Below are positions 6,034 through 6,410 of a stretch of 6,410 bases of DNA, piece after piece. Made by a program: the position numbers and the translations under genes. The notes under the pieces are model-generated. The model saw only the letters and a list, made by a program, of their open reading frames with translations. It was not told the origin of the DNA and searched no databases. Every line of letters begins with the position of its first letter. The stretch's first letter is position 1. Origin of the DNA: Akkermansiaceae bacterium (lineage in GTDB: Bacteria; Verrucomicrobiota; Verrucomicrobiia; Verrucomicrobiales; Akkermansiaceae). The stretch spans positions 2,691 through 9,100 of the forward strand of contig WTJZ01000273.1 in the NCBI GenBank assembly GCA_011524615.1. Direction: 5' to 3'.

Positions 6034-6055
6034 GGGAGCGTCTTTATGCTCTTTT
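6034..6055 (+). terminator. Weak candidate terminator after the VOC gene
   Basis: Bases ggagc (6035-6039) can pair with gctct (6048-6052, including one G-U pair) around an 8-base loop, and four T residues follow at 6052-6055. It starts about 12 bases after the TAG at 6020-6022. The stem is short and the T run brief, so it is much less convincing than the two other terminators in the window. Confidence 0.35.
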
Positions 6056-6074
6056 GGCTTGCAACTTTGGCCAG

Positions 6075-6136
6075 ATCGGCGAGTCTGTTCCTCTACTGCC
6101 GTGTTCGATACGTTCGTGGAACAGACCCTGACCGAT
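6075..6136. repeat. Long imperfect inverted repeat / possible RNA hairpin
   Basis: gtctgttcc (6083-6091) pairs perfectly with ggaacagac (6118-6126), and outside a small internal loop atcgg (6075-6079) pairs with ccgat (6132-6136). That gives 14 Watson-Crick pairs in two blocks around a 26-base loop. An AT-rich patch (aaatatatta, 6137-6146) flanks it on the right. It could be a structured RNA on either strand, a protein-binding palindrome or a remnant of a mobile element. Nothing here decides among these. Confidence 0.5.
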
Positions 6137-6291
6137 AAATATATTACGGGAGCTAACCGTTGATCGTCGACCATGTCCTGCCTTAGTTGGACTGCATGAG
6201 ACACGGCACCGCGCCCACTTTTTGAGACTACTGGTAAGTGGCTCATTCCACGCTCGGCACGGCGGTTCTTATCCTCTCTGTTAGGATAGTG

Positions 6292-6321
6292 GATTGAAAA
6301 TTTAAGATGGAAGATTGAAAA
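6292..6321. repeat. Direct repeat gattgaaaa, two copies
   Basis: The 9-mer gattgaaaa occurs at 6292-6300 and again at 6313-6321, a 21-base period (about two helical turns), in an A/G-rich setting. The related attgaattgaaa occurs at 6389-6400. Evenly phased copies suit a transcription factor site, but a chance low-complexity repeat is also possible. Confidence 0.4.
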
Positions 6322-6350
6322 CCGCAGATCTGAAGTGCTTTATCATTTTC

Positions 6351-6382
6351 GCGCCATTCCGGTGCGCTAGGCGAAGCCTAGC
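6351..6382. repeat. Two adjacent hairpins (REP-like)
   Basis: gcgcc (6351-6355) can pair with ggtgc (6361-6365, one G-U pair), and immediately after it gctaggc (6366-6372) pairs perfectly with gcctagc (6376-6382) across a gaa loop. Tandem GC-rich hairpins in intergenic DNA resemble REP-type elements. The second could alternatively act as a weak terminator, although ttctctatt after it is not a clean T tract. Confidence 0.45.
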
Positions 6383-6410
6383 TTCTCTATTGAATTGAAA
6401 CGTATTCAAC

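Larger units (their letters stand above)
6056..6410. other. About 355 bases with no supported gene; structured and repeat-rich
   Basis: No reading frame here has family-like content. A 71-codon minus-strand frame (6031-6246) crosses a long hairpin and looks spurious. The stretch holds the long hairpin at 6075-6136, an inverted repeat tatcct/aggata (6270-6288), two copies of gattgaaaa 21 bases apart, two adjacent small hairpins (6351-6382) and an inverted repeat ttgaat/attcaa at the window's right edge (6390-6409). I see no tRNA, tmRNA, RNase P or SRP RNA hallmark. It may be upstream DNA of a gene beyond the window or carry an unrecognised non-coding RNA. Confidence 0.6.

Noticed and set aside
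6075..6240. tmRNA, RNase P RNA, SRP RNA or tRNA in the right-hand stretch
   Set aside because: No conserved core sequence of these RNAs was seen on either strand. The hairpin alone is insufficient.
6031..6246. Minus-strand 71-codon frame in the right-hand non-coding stretch
   Set aside because: It spans the long hairpin, has a mixed composition with no domain, and lacks a start context. It is more likely chance.

Overview
The window looks like a chromosomal segment of a Verrucomicrobiota bacterium, probably of the Opitutia/Puniceicoccales kind. This is inferred from three things: a sigma-70-family factor paired with a membrane-anchored Ser/Thr kinase, a tiny Lys/Arg-rich protein beginning MGKQHNKIIKRRRR, and start codons with no Shine-Dalgarno sequence. 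No rRNA or other phylogenetic marker is present, so the assignment is tentative. There is no insertion sequence, phage gene, tRNA or CRISPR array.

Layout. Positions 33-1579 hold a minus-strand unit: proA (proline biosynthesis), then a 60-residue basic protein, closed by a clear intrinsic terminator. Divergent from it, 1741-2262 (+) encodes a soluble protein I do not recognise, followed by a strong terminator at 2289-2315. Next is a two-gene operon with its own promoter. It comprises a small sigma-70/ECF-like factor (2398-2988) and, overlapping it by one base, a 660-residue kinase (2988-4970) with a cytoplasmic kinase domain, one membrane helix, a coiled coil and an uncharacterised C-terminal domain. 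A convergent gene (5039-5551, -) encodes a SprT-like zinc metallopeptidase. A divergent gene (5648-6022, +) encodes a glyoxalase I-like VOC protein. The last ~390 bases contain no convincing gene but several inverted and direct repeats, including a long hairpin at 6075-6136.

How the genes work together. Only the sigma-kinase pair is a clear functional unit. No anti-sigma gene lies beside the sigma factor, so the kinase is the obvious candidate regulator, probably sensing something through its C-terminal domain across the membrane. The kinase is the most interesting item. The usual VAIK lysine is replaced by alanine (Ala63), while a lysine (Lys46) sits in the glycine-rich loop at the position used by eukaryotic WNK ('with no lysine') kinases. 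The catalytic Asp, Asn and metal-binding Asp are kept, so it is probably an active kinase with rearranged lysine chemistry rather than a pseudokinase. The pair's promoter places the predicted transcription start only a few bases before the ATG, so the message may be leaderless. The other genes are housekeeping or unknown and show no evident link to this pair.
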